Source: a virus. From it: a stretch of 23,802 bases of DNA. The translations under genes were made by a program, and so were the position numbers. The notes beneath the pieces were generated by a model, which made no database searches, was not told the DNA's origin, and saw nothing but the letters and a program-made list of their open reading frames with translations. Every line of letters begins with the position of its first letter. The stretch's first letter is position 1. This document shows positions 7,727 through 14,049 of the stretch, piece by piece. The DNA lies in IMG/VR virus record IMGVR_UViG_3300038435_000025, positions 1-23,802 of that record. One strand, 5' to 3'.

Positions 7727-9210
7727 AGCACCCTCTTCCTGAGGGCCGCCAGCCGCTCCTCAATGCGCCGATCGTCCTGCACGTTCTTGCGCGCCACGGG
7801 CATCGCAAACGTCAGTGCAAACGCATCGCCATCGTCCGGCGAGGCAAGGCCGCGCTTCTTCATGTCGTCCTTTTTCTCAAGCAGGATGGCGTTGTGGGCG
7901 TCGTAGCCGTAGTTCACGCCCGTCAGATCCGCCTTCAGGTCGTTGTCGTCGGGCAGGCAGCCGGTCTTGCACCAGTCTTTCGCCCCACCCCACATCTTGG
8001 CCCGCATGTTGGCGTAGGCCACGCCCTGCCCGGGCGTCACGTCCAGCCGCTCACCGAAGTTGATGGCGTGCACGTTGGGGTATCCGAGCTGCACGAGGCG
8101 GTCATAGACGCCCGCGCCGATGCCAGTCGCATCCACGAACACCGCATCCGGCTTGAATGTGTCGATGTTCTCAGCCACCCGCGCCGCAATCTGCATCAGG
8201 TCGGGGATGCGCATGCGGACAGGGGCTATCGTGCGGGCGTCTAGTCCTTTGCGGAATCGGATGACGGATTGGTCGCCGGCAAGGCTTCGGGCCACGTCAA
8301 CGCCCATGATCAGCGGGGCGCCCTCGTCCTTCACCAGATCGCGCTTGATGGCCAGTTCAACACGCTCGCTGTCGATGAACTGGAGGTCGCCGGCACGGGG
8401 GAAGATGCCCCGGACGCGAACGCGGACAAAGTCAGAGTCCTCGCCGTAGTCCGCAATCCATTCATCAATCTGCGCCTTGTTGCTGAAGCTGACGGTGCGC
8501 GAGTCGATCTGGTTGTGGTGCCAGCGATGGGCAAAGCGGCCACCAGCAAAGCACTCGCGGAACCGGCCGACGTTCTGCGTCGGGTTGCCGAACACGCACC
8601 ACAGCAGCTCGGTATCAGCGTCCGTCAGCGCGCCCTCGATCGTTTCAAAGATCACGTCCGGAATGGCCGACGCCTCGTCGAACAGCACAAACGCCCGCTT
8701 GCCCTTGTTGTGCAGGCCCGCAATCGCCTCGGTGTTGTTCTCGCTCCAGGTGATCGCATCCACCCGCCATGTCCGGTCGTGGCCCGAGAGGACGCTGTAA
8801 ATGGCTGTCGCCGTGCAGTTAAACCATCCGCGATTGATCGACAGCGCGTGCCATTTGGTCAGCTCGGGCCACGTCTTGGTGCGCAACTGGCCCTCGGTGT
8901 TCGCCGTCACCACGCCGCGCGTATCGGGAAAGGTCGAGATGGCCCACAGGATGATCCACGCCACCAGGGCGGACTTGCCAATGCCGTGCCCAGAGGCCAC
9001 AGCCTCGCGCACAGCGCCGTCAGGAGAGATCAGGCCCTTGCCTATCCGCTCCAGCAGATCGCGCTGCCAGGGCTCCGGGCCTTTGTCGCTGGCCAGCGCG
9101 CCGGGCTCGCCCCATGGGAATGCGAACAGCACAAAGCCGAGCGGGTCGTGGCGGAACGACATCACCGCGTCATGCAGTTCCTTGACGAGGTCGCGGGCCG
9201 GCATGCTCAT
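7723..9210 (-). CDS. Terminase large subunit, 495 aa
   Basis: This is the DNA-packaging motor. The N-terminal ATPase has a Walker A-type loop SGHGIGKS at residues 73-80 and Walker B FVLFDEAS at 174-181, where the glutamate after the aspartate is the catalytic carboxylate. The C-terminal nuclease has RNase H-like acidic motifs MGVDVARS (D305), VFVDATGIGAGVYD and SPDDGDAFAL. Length is normal. It couples ATP hydrolysis to DNA movement through the portal and cuts the concatemer. The start at 9210 overlaps the small upstream gene stop (ATGA). Confidence 0.93.
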   Translation of the reverse strand: MSMPARDLVKELHDAVMSFRHDPLGFVLFAFPWGEPGALASDKGPEPWQRDLLERIGKGLISPDGAVREAVASGHGIGKSALVAWIILWAISTFPDTRGVVTANTEGQLRTKTWPELTKWHALSINRGWFNCTATAIYSVLSGHDRTWRVDAITWSENNTEAIAGLHNKGKRAFVLFDEASAIPDVIFETIEGALTDADTELLWCVFGNPTQNVGRFRECFAGGRFAHRWHHNQIDSRTVSFSNKAQIDEWIADYGEDSDFVRVRVRGIFPRAGDLQFIDSERVELAIKRDLVKDEGAPLIMGVDVARSLAGDQSVIRFRKGLDARTIAPVRMRIPDLMQIAARVAENIDTFKPDAVFVDATGIGAGVYDRLVQLGYPNVHAINFGERLDVTPGQGVAYANMRAKMWGGAKDWCKTGCLPDDNDLKADLTGVNYGYDAHNAILLEKKDDMKKRGLASPDDGDAFALTFAMPVARKNVQDDRRIEERLAALRKRVL

Positions 9211-9461
9211 AGTTCACCCGGCCACACGAAGTCGTCTTCCCCCGCTTCCCATTTCTCGCGGGCGAACGCCGCTACCTGCTTACGAAAGGCATCCGACTTC
9301 ACTTTCTCCACAAAAGCCGGGAAAGCGGCATCTTTCTCCTGCGGGCCATTGAGCCGCACGTAGCCGAAATCGGTCAGATAGCGGTGCTCGACCTTCTTGC
9401 CGCCGATGATCTGGACATAACCAGTGCGCGGCTCGGTGAACTGATCGCGCCAGTCGCTCAT
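9207..9461 (-). CDS. Hypothetical protein between the terminase subunits, 84 aa
   Basis: A small protein with aromatic residues and charge (MSDWRDQFTEPRTGYVQIIG, ending EDDFVWPGEL). No known domain was recognised. It is translationally coupled on both sides by ATGA-type overlaps with the small and large terminase genes, so it is very likely expressed with them and may assist packaging, but that is inference. Confidence 0.7.
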   Translation of the reverse strand: MSDWRDQFTEPRTGYVQIIGGKKVEHRYLTDFGYVRLNGPQEKDAAFPAFVEKVKSDAFRKQVAAFAREKWEAGEDDFVWPGEL

Positions 9462-9865
9462 CGCTCGCCCGCCCGGCCCATACCGGCCTCGATCAGGGCC
9501 AGCAGGCGGCCGTTGGCGCTAAGCTCCACCTCGTGAGTCTGGCGGTCGCCGTAGATCTTCGGCAGTGCCTTGCTCAGCATCCACTTTCGGGTGTCGACGC
9601 GGAGGCGATCGCGCGCAGGGTCGCCCAGCTTGTCGTCCGCAATCTCCACAAGAGCGTCGGCCATCAACTCGTAGCCGCTCTCCCTCGCCCGCGCGTACTG
9701 TTCGTAAAACTCTTTCTTTTCATGCTTCCAACCGATCACAGTGGATGCGGCGGGCATGTCATCGTCGGCGCAGATTCCCCTAAGCGTTTCCCCCAACGCA
9801 AGACGCTCGCAGATGCGAGCAGCCAGTTCTTCGCTGTATAGGGACGGACGGCCGGGGGCAGCCAA
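9458..9865 (-). CDS. Terminase small subunit, 135 aa
   Basis: The protein begins MAAPGRPSLYSEELAARICERLALGETLRGICAD, followed by MPAASTVIGWKHEKKEFYEQYARARE. That helix-turn-helix plus 'Y..AR' helix is typical of Sf6/Bbp25-like small terminases, which recognise the pac or cos site and load the large subunit. A C-terminal segment RKWMLSKALPKIYGDR is also usual for the family. The start is TTG at 9865; no ATG or GTG lies upstream in frame before a stop near 9893, and a GGAG sequence lies about 10 bases before TTG. Confidence 0.85.
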   Translation of the reverse strand: MAAPGRPSLYSEELAARICERLALGETLRGICADDDMPAASTVIGWKHEKKEFYEQYARARESGYELMADALVEIADDKLGDPARDRLRVDTRKWMLSKALPKIYGDRQTHEVELSANGRLLALIEAGMGRAGER

Positions 9866-9948
9866 AAGCGCGTTGCTCCGTTGGGGACAGAGTTAACGCC
9901 TATACAGTTGAACAGATGTTTGAATGACGCCACAAAAAAGGGGGGCAC
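9866..9948 (-). promoter_or_regulatory. AT-rich gap ahead of terminase, possible late promoter
   Basis: Among very compact genes this 83-base gap is unusual. It contains a CCCCCCTTTTTT run and an AT-rich part with TGTATAGG that could serve as a -10 element on the minus strand, but no convincing -35 is seen. It might be the late promoter, or a pac/cos region next to the small terminase. Weak evidence. Confidence 0.25.
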
Positions 9949-10182
9949 CTAAGTTATCCGCCTCACCAGCCAGCCGCTGCCGTCGCGCTGCTTCTTGCGC
10001 GACAATATCCAGCCGTACTTCCGGACCCAGCGGGCGCCGGCCCTTGCCGCTCCCTGTGTTGGCACCAGGATAGCCTCACCGATCGCCATGAACCTCCAGG
10101 GCCTTATGGGGGGCCTGTAGGGTGGGCGCTGGGCGTGGAGGTCGGCCAGCATGGCTTGGAGCCTGTCGTGTTCGGAGATCAA
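9949..10182 (-). CDS. Hypothetical basic protein, 77 aa
   Basis: An Arg/Pro-rich small protein (RPPYRPPIRPWRFMAIGEAI, then ARWVRKYGWILSRKKQRDGS). No domain is recognised. The reading frame starts at TTG 10182, overlapping the stop of the gene upstream (TTGA); an internal ATG at 10152 is an alternative. Its basic composition would suit nucleic-acid binding, which is only a guess. Confidence 0.55.
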   Translation of the reverse strand: MISEHDRLQAMLADLHAQRPPYRPPIRPWRFMAIGEAILVPTQGAARAGARWVRKYGWILSRKKQRDGSGWLVRRIT

Positions 10183-10382
10183 GTGCCGTTCTCCCGGATG
10201 TCAGCCAGCAGGCGTTGCTGGTGCGCGTCGCGCTCCTCCGCTTCGATCTGACAGAAGACCCGCATGTGCGCTTCCTCTACCGACATACCGCCATCGGTCA
10301 GCGGCTTCATTCGGCGGTCGATCTCTTCCATCCGCCTCAACGATGCCACCATGCCCTCGGCACTGAATGGTCCACCAAACAT
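10179..10382 (-). CDS. Hypothetical helical protein, 67 aa
   Basis: Begins MFGGPFSAEGMVASLRRMEEID and continues as a charged helix with RVFCQIEAEERDAHQQRL. No family recognised. The start at 10382 lies ten bases downstream of the HNH gene stop; further upstream in-frame residues overlap that gene and look random. Its stop overlaps the next start. Confidence 0.6.
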   Translation of the reverse strand: MFGGPFSAEGMVASLRRMEEIDRRMKPLTDGGMSVEEAHMRVFCQIEAEERDAHQQRLLADIRENGT

Positions 10383-10392
10383 GATCTTTCTC

Positions 10393-10671
10393 CTATTGCC
10401 CCGGTAAGGTGCGGCAGTCGCCACGGGTCTTGAGCTTGTGCTGCTCGGTCTTGAGCCATTGGAGGTTCTGCACGGTGTCAGATCCGCCACGGCATAGCGG
10501 GACGACATGGTCCCGTTCCCAGCCAGGGCAGGCACCCGTGGTCTTGCCGGTCGAGGGGCATGGAAATTCCCGCTGAAAGGCTGCCGGCGCGTTGCGGTCT
10601 CGGGCCTCTGCAGGCAATGCCAGCAGCAGGAGCAGGATGGGAATGCCCTTCTCGATAGTGAGGGAGGTCAT
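10393..10671 (-). CDS. HNH endonuclease with predicted N-terminal signal peptide, 92 aa
   Basis: Starting at the ATG at 10671, the protein has a short charged start, a hydrophobic core (GIPILLLLLALPAEA) and a plausible signal-peptidase site after AEA. The rest has FPCPSTGKTTGACPGWERDHVVPLCRGGSD followed by NLQWLKTEQHKLKTRGD: the DHVVPLCRGG and NLQWL..EQHK pattern is an HNH nuclease core, with the H of DH as the general base and cysteines C36 and C45 as possible ligands or disulfide. Small HNH proteins with export signals occur in phages and bacteria; function outside the cytoplasm is inferred. The start is coupled by ATGA to the upstream gene. A start at the upstream ATG 10743 would hide the signal sequence and is less likely. 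Confidence 0.8.
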   Translation of the reverse strand: MTSLTIEKGIPILLLLLALPAEARDRNAPAAFQREFPCPSTGKTTGACPGWERDHVVPLCRGGSDTVQNLQWLKTEQHKLKTRGDCRTLPGQ

Positions 10672-10871
10672 GGGCGGCCCCAGTCCACTTCGATAGCTAT
10701 CGGGCCACGCCAGGCTTGCGTCTCTTTCACGGGAAACCCGCAAAGATCTTCCAGCACCGCCAGCGTGACGGCATGGGCGCCTACCCCCTGCACCTCGGCT
10801 TGAAAGAACCGCTCTTTCATGGCCGCGAACTGAGCTGGGGTTACGACAATCTTGTCCGGCTTCTCGCTCAT
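10668..10871 (-). CDS. Hypothetical protein, 67 aa
   Basis: Sequence begins MSEKPDKIVVTPAQFAAMKE and contains LAVLEDLCGFPVKETQAW. No family is recognised. It is coupled by ATGA overlaps to genes on both sides (10868-10871 and 10668-10671), which supports the start at 10871 over the upstream ATG at 10916. Confidence 0.6.
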   Translation of the reverse strand: MSEKPDKIVVTPAQFAAMKERFFQAEVQGVGAHAVTLAVLEDLCGFPVKETQAWRGPIAIEVDWGRP

Positions 10872-11089
10872 CGCTTCCTGCACTCCTTCATGTCGAGATT
10901 GGACACCACGAAGCAAAGCCCTTGGTGGCTATAGCCAAGCGCCTTCCAGCGCCTCACGCTGTCCTCGTCCAGCCATCTGCTGAAGCGTCCGGCGCGCACA
11001 TCCAACCAGTCGGTGATGACGAGGTAGGCGAGGCAGCACGGGAAGAACCCGACGCCCCACGCCAAGATCAGAATGTCCTGCCAGCTCAT
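10868..11089 (-). CDS. Small membrane protein, 73 aa
   Basis: Residues 5-26 (DILILAWGVGFFPCCLAYLV) form one hydrophobic segment, followed by a soluble charged tail with WLDEDSVRRWKALGYSHQGL. The type of single-pass small protein is common in phage early and lysis regions; no specific role can be given. It is not recognisable as a holin. A 15-codon reading frame (11086-11133) overlaps its start. Confidence 0.6.
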   Translation of the reverse strand: MSWQDILILAWGVGFFPCCLAYLVITDWLDVRAGRFSRWLDEDSVRRWKALGYSHQGLCFVVSNLDMKECRKR

Positions 11090-11133
11090 GGCCTGTGCTC
11101 CTCCGTGACTTGGTGGCGTGGATCTCTAGGCAT
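11086..11133 (-). CDS. Candidate 15-codon micro-ORF
   Basis: ATG at 11133 opens MPRDPRHQVTEEHRP and stops in the ATGA overlap with the start of the 73-aa membrane protein. It may be a leader that couples ribosomes into that gene, since GGAGG lies within its end, or it may be fortuitous. Confidence 0.2.
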   Translation of the reverse strand: MPRDPRHQVTEEHRP

Positions 11134-11146
11134 ACCCCGCACCCCG

Positions 11147-11371
11147 CTAAAACGTAGTGTCCCAGCAAGGGCAGTTCTTGCCTTCGTCGCGCCCCATGTA
11201 CTTACGGTTCTGCGTCCACTCCTTGACGCGCCAGTGCGCCGTGATTGACTCAGGCCACTTCGCGTCGGGGATGGGCGCCGTGCATTCAAAGACGCGGCCC
11301 GAAACGGCGCGCTGGCCAGGCGGTTTCGCCCAGTACATGCAGGTGCGGCAGCACCGATCCTTCGCCTTCAT
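11147..11371 (-). CDS. Cysteine-rich small protein, 74 aa
   Basis: Begins MKAKDRCCRTCMYWAKPPGQ with CCxxC, has a further Cys at residue 30 and ends in KNCPCWDTTF. The C-x2-C plus CPC arrangement suits zinc binding, but no family is recognised. The stretch KWPESITAHWRVKEWTQNRKY is aromatic-rich. Start at 11371 rather than 11422 because the extra N-terminal part would overlap the upstream gene. Confidence 0.6.
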   Translation of the reverse strand: MKAKDRCCRTCMYWAKPPGQRAVSGRVFECTAPIPDAKWPESITAHWRVKEWTQNRKYMGRDEGKNCPCWDTTF

Positions 11372-11399
11372 GCTGCCATCCTTTCGGGCTGGTCGTTGG

Positions 11400-11897
11400 T
11401 CAGAACGGCATGTCGTCGTCATCGATCGGCGGCGGCTCAGGCGGCAGTTCCTTCGGCTTCGCGGGCGCGCGCCACTCGACCAGTGCCTGCCGAATCATCT
11501 TCCGGCCGCGCATCCGCTTGTCGCATTCGGCCTTGAGTTCGGCCCACGTCGGCCAAAATTCCTCGCGGTTTGCCCAGCCATCAACGGCCGCAACCACGAT
11601 GTCCTGCGGGTATGCTGCCAAGCGTTCGGTGTAGGCGCCGGCCATCAACTCCACGTCGACGCCGTCGCGCGCACGGTGCGCCGTCAGCACGCGAAGCTCG
11701 GCCAGCTTGCGGGCGGCCAGTTGCGGGTCGCACGGATCGCAGATGTCCATGACATCCCGCAGGCACGCGGTGACCATCGCTTGATCCGCGTCTTTGTCGA
11801 CGCGAACGCCCGTGATGTTGACGCCCTCGAAGCCGTGGCTGCCGATGATGCTAGTCTCGCCCCAGACGAGCAGCGGCACGAGCGAATGCGCCAGCAT
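11400..11897 (-). CDS. Replication-associated protein, possible helicase loader partner, 165 aa
   Basis: The likely start is the ATG at 11897, which has AGGCGGGG just before it; the frame is open to 12140 but that part overlaps the replication initiator and looks non-coding. From about residue 41, the segment MVTACLRDVMDICDPCD leads to LAAYPQDIVVAAVDGWANREEFWPTWAELKAECDKR, a pattern (YPxDVV..AL..W....FWPTWAEL) seen in small proteins directly downstream of phage replication initiators in alphaproteobacterial phages. It lies in the position of lambda P, so a helicase-loading role is plausible but unproven. The C-terminus is Pro/Asp-rich (KELPPEPPPIDDDDMPF). Confidence 0.6.
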   Translation of the reverse strand: MLAHSLVPLLVWGETSIIGSHGFEGVNITGVRVDKDADQAMVTACLRDVMDICDPCDPQLAARKLAELRVLTAHRARDGVDVELMAGAYTERLAAYPQDIVVAAVDGWANREEFWPTWAELKAECDKRMRGRKMIRQALVEWRAPAKPKELPPEPPPIDDDDMPF

Positions 11898-12552
11898 CCC
11901 CGCCTGTGCTGGCAGCCCGAACGCCGCGAGCGGCTGGCTTTCGGTCAGCGTCGGTGTTGCACCAGATGCAATATCGCCTCTCCCAGCCGGCACGAGTTCG
12001 CTTCTCGTTGCGGCCTCGGCCTTGGGTGAAGTAGTCGACGACGGCCTCTGTGACGTTCGCTGGATCAAGGCCCTTGTCGCTCGCATGGTGTCGCGAAGGC
12101 TCTGAGGGCTGCCAGTCTGCGGGAAGTTTGAATCGCTCATCTTGGGGCTCCTTGCGGGTGCGCTCCGTAGCTTTAGCTACGGTCTGTTCTGTATCTGCTT
12201 CTGTCTCTGACTCTGAGGGCGTTTCAGAAACGTTTCGTTGGCGTTCCCGAAACTGTTTCACCCGGTTGGTTGAAACGTCGGACCTGTACTGCCACTTGTT
12301 CCAATTGTAGGGCTCTATCCCCTTGCGGCCCCGGACGAGAAAGCCGAGGTCGATCAACTCCCGAATGAGAATGCCCGTCTCGTCCTCTGACTTGCGCAGC
12401 AGGAAGGCAGCGTCAGGCAGAAGCGGGAGCCGTCCGTCGTACTCGGATGCCATGCACAAGAACGAGTCCCATGCGCGGTACTGCCGATCGGTGAGGCGCT
12501 GCACCTTCGGGTCATTCAGCTTGGAGGCGTGCGAACGGAACCAGCGAGCCAT
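11851..12552 (-). CDS. Phage replication initiator (O/DnaT-like), 233 aa
   Basis: Residues 1-85 (MARWFRSHASKLNDPKVQRL and DETGILIRELIDLGFLVRGR) look like a winged-helix replisome-organiser domain. Residues 92-138 form a low-complexity acidic linker. Residues 141-200 (FKLPADWQPSEPSRHHASDK, then AVVDYFTQGRGRNEKRTRAGWERRYCIWC) match the DnaT-like C-terminal domain that binds DNA or helicase. The architecture mirrors lambda O: DNA binding, linker, partner domain. The DNA that encodes the linker holds a cluster of palindromic pentamers and an 18-bp inverted repeat, a candidate origin. The start ATG at 12552 directly abuts the upstream stop. The last 33 residues overlap the downstream gene and may not be conserved. 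Confidence 0.78.
   Translation of the reverse strand: MARWFRSHASKLNDPKVQRLTDRQYRAWDSFLCMASEYDGRLPLLPDAAFLLRKSEDETGILIRELIDLGFLVRGRKGIEPYNWNKWQYRSDVSTNRVKQFRERQRNVSETPSESETEADTEQTVAKATERTRKEPQDERFKLPADWQPSEPSRHHASDKGLDPANVTEAVVDYFTQGRGRNEKRTRAGWERRYCIWCNTDADRKPAARGVRAASTGGDAGAFARAAARLGRD
12165..12276. other. Candidate phage replication origin inside the initiator gene
   Basis: Six copies of GAAAC/GTTTC lie between 12221 and 12276, arranged as overlapping inverted repeats (GTTTCAGAAAC 12221-12231, GAAACGTTTC 12227-12236, GAAACTGTTTC 12249-12259). Next to them, 12183-12219 is a purine-biased stretch on the minus strand (for example AGAGTCAGAGACAGAAGCAG), and at 12165-12182 there is a perfect inverted repeat CCGTAGCT-TT-AGCTACGG. 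Iterons, a strand-asymmetric low-complexity stretch and a palindrome within the initiator gene is the layout of lambda ori. Origin function is inferred. Confidence 0.5.
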
Positions 12553-13035
12553 CTATGCGCCACCATCGGCAAGGGCGGCGCGCTCAGTGAATGATCGACG
12601 CGGACTAGCCTTCGCCCTTTCCTCGGCTTCGTGCTCTGCGAACTCCTCGCCTGTCACGAGCCGGAACTCGTGCCGGTATCCACGGATGAGCGACTTGAAC
12701 GCTCCTGCCGTCGTGATGCGCAGCTTGGTCTTGCCGAATGTTGACCCGCGCGGATCAATCCACTGTCGGACGTAGAACACGCGCGCCGGGTATTTGCCCG
12801 GCTTGTGGACGCTGACGACGGTCAAGGCCTGTGAGCCCATGCCATCAGCGACCGACTCGCTGTCGTCCCCCGGCGGCAGCACTTCAAAGCGCACGCCCGG
12901 ACGCCACGACATGAACTCTTCCATGTACGGGCCGCCCTCGTCGCCGCTCGGCCTGCTCGCCAAGTCCCAGCAAAACGGGTGGGGCACGACGAACTGCGCG
13001 CCGCTCTCAATTGTGGTAGACGGATTCTCAGCCAT
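12553..13035 (-). CDS. Hypothetical protein, 160 aa
   Basis: No domain was recognised. The protein contains GAQFVVPHPFCWDLASRPSG early and PARVFYVRQWIDPRGSTFGK near the middle, ending in a charged helix with EEFAEHEAEERAKASPRRS. ATG at 13035 has GGAGG at good spacing, and the stop abuts the initiator start (no gap). Position in the replication segment is the only functional hint. Confidence refers to it being a gene. Confidence 0.65.
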   Translation of the reverse strand: MAENPSTTIESGAQFVVPHPFCWDLASRPSGDEGGPYMEEFMSWRPGVRFEVLPPGDDSESVADGMGSQALTVVSVHKPGKYPARVFYVRQWIDPRGSTFGKTKLRITTAGAFKSLIRGYRHEFRLVTGEEFAEHEAEERAKASPRRSFTERAALADGGA

Positions 13036-13047
13036 GCGCGCGGCCTC

Positions 13048-13269
13048 CTATGCCAGCGTGTGGTTAGAGCCGGGAGAGGCGTTGGTAGCGCCGCCCGGCT
13101 CGCCTACGGGTTGTAGCAGAACGGACGGCGAACACAAGCGCGAAACGCTGCAAACGTTGATGTTTGGCGCACTCCTGCTGCCGCAGTTCTCCGCGAACGA
13201 AGTGAGCCACCCCAACCGCGTTCCACGTCTAACGGGCTCAGGGCGAGCGAAGAGGTCGGGCGCTGTCAT
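13048..13269 (-). CDS. Dubious small ORF, 73 aa, carrying a start-repeat copy
   Basis: The ATG at 13269 overlaps the upstream gene stop (ATGA) and the first eleven residues (MTAPDLFARPE) look natural. From about residue 15 the frame runs through one of three dispersed start-associated repeats and then through an imperfect hairpin, giving protein of poor quality (Ser/Cys/Pro-rich). Most likely the N-terminus of a gene that has been truncated or degraded, or a non-functional frame. No function is assigned. Confidence 0.3.
   Translation of the reverse strand: MTAPDLFARPEPVRRGTRLGWLTSFAENCGSRSAPNINVCSVSRLCSPSVLLQPVGEPGGATNASPGSNHTLA
13067..13101 (-). other. Hairpin upstream of the 160-aa gene
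   Basis: GAGCCGGG (13067-13074) and CCCGGCTC (13094-13101) are perfectly complementary, with a nested GGCG/CGCC pair inside. No T-run follows on either strand. It lies between a start-repeat copy and the GGAGG of the downstream gene. A tRNA was considered and rejected. Confidence 0.5.
13165..13213 (-). repeat. Start-associated repeat, copy 1
   Basis: On the minus strand this copy reads GGGGTGGCTC, a variable hairpin-prone part, GAGAACTGCGGCAGCAGGAG, then TGCGCC. It shares GAACTGCGG and CAGGAGTGCGC with copies at 13.9 and 14.7 kb. The AGGAGTGCGC tail includes a Shine-Dalgarno sequence, but unlike the other two copies no ATG follows within ten bases. Confidence 0.75.
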
Positions 13270-13508
13270 TGGATCACCCGTGCGACCGGCTGCTCTGCCA
13301 AGCTATCCCGCGTAGAATGGGAAGCCTCCAATAGAGCGGGGCGAGCTTCTTCCGGGCACTGGTCGATGATGGAACTGATAAGCCCCAGCAGGCCCGCGAT
13401 GATCTCCACGGCTGTCATGGGATGACCGGAGGCCATGCGCGCGATCGAGTACGCGCTGACGTACATGCCAAGGTTCTCCGCGAAGGCGTTGGGGGCGTCG
13501 TCGCTCAT
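13266..13508 (-). CDS. Hypothetical protein, 80 aa
   Basis: A largely helical small protein (MSDDAPNAFAENLGMYVSAY, then MTAVEIIAGLLGLISSIIDQ, a moderately hydrophobic segment that could be a single membrane helix or core helix). No family is recognised. Its start overlaps the VRR-NUC gene stop (ATGA), and its stop overlaps the following small ORF. Confidence 0.6.
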   Translation of the reverse strand: MSDDAPNAFAENLGMYVSAYSIARMASGHPMTAVEIIAGLLGLISSIIDQCPEEARPALLEASHSTRDSLAEQPVARVIQ

Positions 13509-13873
13509 GCAGCGATCCGGGCATGCAAAGGGATGCCGACGCCCTTCAAGAACCCCTCAACCTCATCGACAGAGCGGGCGACCTCGAACACGACGGCGCC
13601 CGAGAGCACCAGCCGAGATTGCATCGCCTTCTGGGCCTCCGACAGCGAACCCTTCTGCGCCTTCAACTCAATGAAGATGGCGCGACCTCGCCAGACGATG
13701 ACGATATCGGGAATGCCGGGCTTCACGCCCAACCACTTGAGCTTGGCAGCGACGGCGGCGTGACGATGGCCTCCGTTTGGCGGATGGAACCACACGGCAT
13801 CGGCGGGCAATGCGCTATCGAGGAAGTCGCACACCGCACCCTGGATCTGTTCTTCGGTTGGGTGCAGCCTCAT
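13505..13873 (-). CDS. VRR-NUC domain nuclease, 122 aa
   Basis: A compact PD-(D/E)XK-fold nuclease: WFHPPNGGHRHAAVAAKLKW is followed by the catalytic core GIPDIVIVWRGRAIFIELKA, in which D56, E69 and K71 are the metal and catalytic residues. Length and layout match phage stand-alone VRR-NUC proteins (usually 90-130 residues), which probably cut branched recombination or replication intermediates. The ATG at 13873 follows the start repeat (AGGAGTGCGCA-ATG). It lies downstream of a DNA methyltransferase gene and a 59-aa ORF. Confidence 0.85.
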   Translation of the reverse strand: MRLHPTEEQIQGAVCDFLDSALPADAVWFHPPNGGHRHAAVAAKLKWLGVKPGIPDIVIVWRGRAIFIELKAQKGSLSEAQKAMQSRLVLSGAVVFEVARSVDEVEGFLKGVGIPLHARIAA

Positions 13874-13927
13874 TGCGCACTCCTGTTTCCACGGTTCTCC
13901 CCGGAGCGCGAAGCGCGGAGGCACCCC
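13869..13927 (-). repeat. Start-associated repeat, copy 2
   Basis: Minus-strand GGGGTGCCTC, a variable hairpin (GCGC-TTC-GCGC with outer CTCC/GGAG), then GAACCGTGGAAACAGGAGTG and CGCAATGAGGC: it places the Shine-Dalgarno AGGAG before the ATG of the VRR-NUC gene. It matches copy 3 at TGCGCAATGAGGC. The outer arms differ in sequence but remain able to pair. Confidence 0.8.
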
Positions 13928-14049
13928 ATCTCCCTTCTTAGGGAAGACAACCTCATCTTCATGAGTCTCTTTTGCTTTGCTCTTTTGTTTCCGGGAGAAG
14001 CGAGAGCGACAGCGCGGATCTGGCGGGCGATGTGCGGATACTCGGTCAT
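13870..14049 (-). CDS. Small basic protein, 59 aa, between methyltransferase and nuclease
   Basis: The ATG at 14049 overlaps the methyltransferase stop (ATGA) and its own stop overlaps the nuclease start (ATGA). It encodes MTEYPHIARQIRAVALASPG followed by a Lys/Arg-rich tail (NKRAKQKRLMKMRLSSLRRE), then the translated repeat. Junctions support a real gene, but the last fifteen or so residues come from the start-repeat and are probably not conserved. No function known; basic composition suits nucleic-acid binding. Confidence 0.45.
   Translation of the reverse strand: MTEYPHIARQIRAVALASPGNKRAKQKRLMKMRLSSLRREMGCLRASRSGENRGNRSAQ

Noticed and set aside
8269-9363. Plus-strand ORF of 364 codons opposite the large terminase
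   Set aside because: The minus strand has Walker A, Walker B and nuclease motifs; this frame has none.
9933-9945. A6G6 run as a programmed slippage site
   Set aside because: It lies after the stop of the 77-aa gene and before the terminase start, so no frame is joined by slipping.
11898-12140. N-terminal extension of the replication partner gene to the ATG at 12140
   Set aside because: It would overlap the initiator by 290 bases and lies in its linker and domain coding region; the ATG at 11897 with nearby AGG is the better start.
13067-13140. tRNA-like look of the hairpin region (GGTTAGAGC)
   Set aside because: No T-loop consensus (GGTTCRANNCC) and no acceptor stem could be built.
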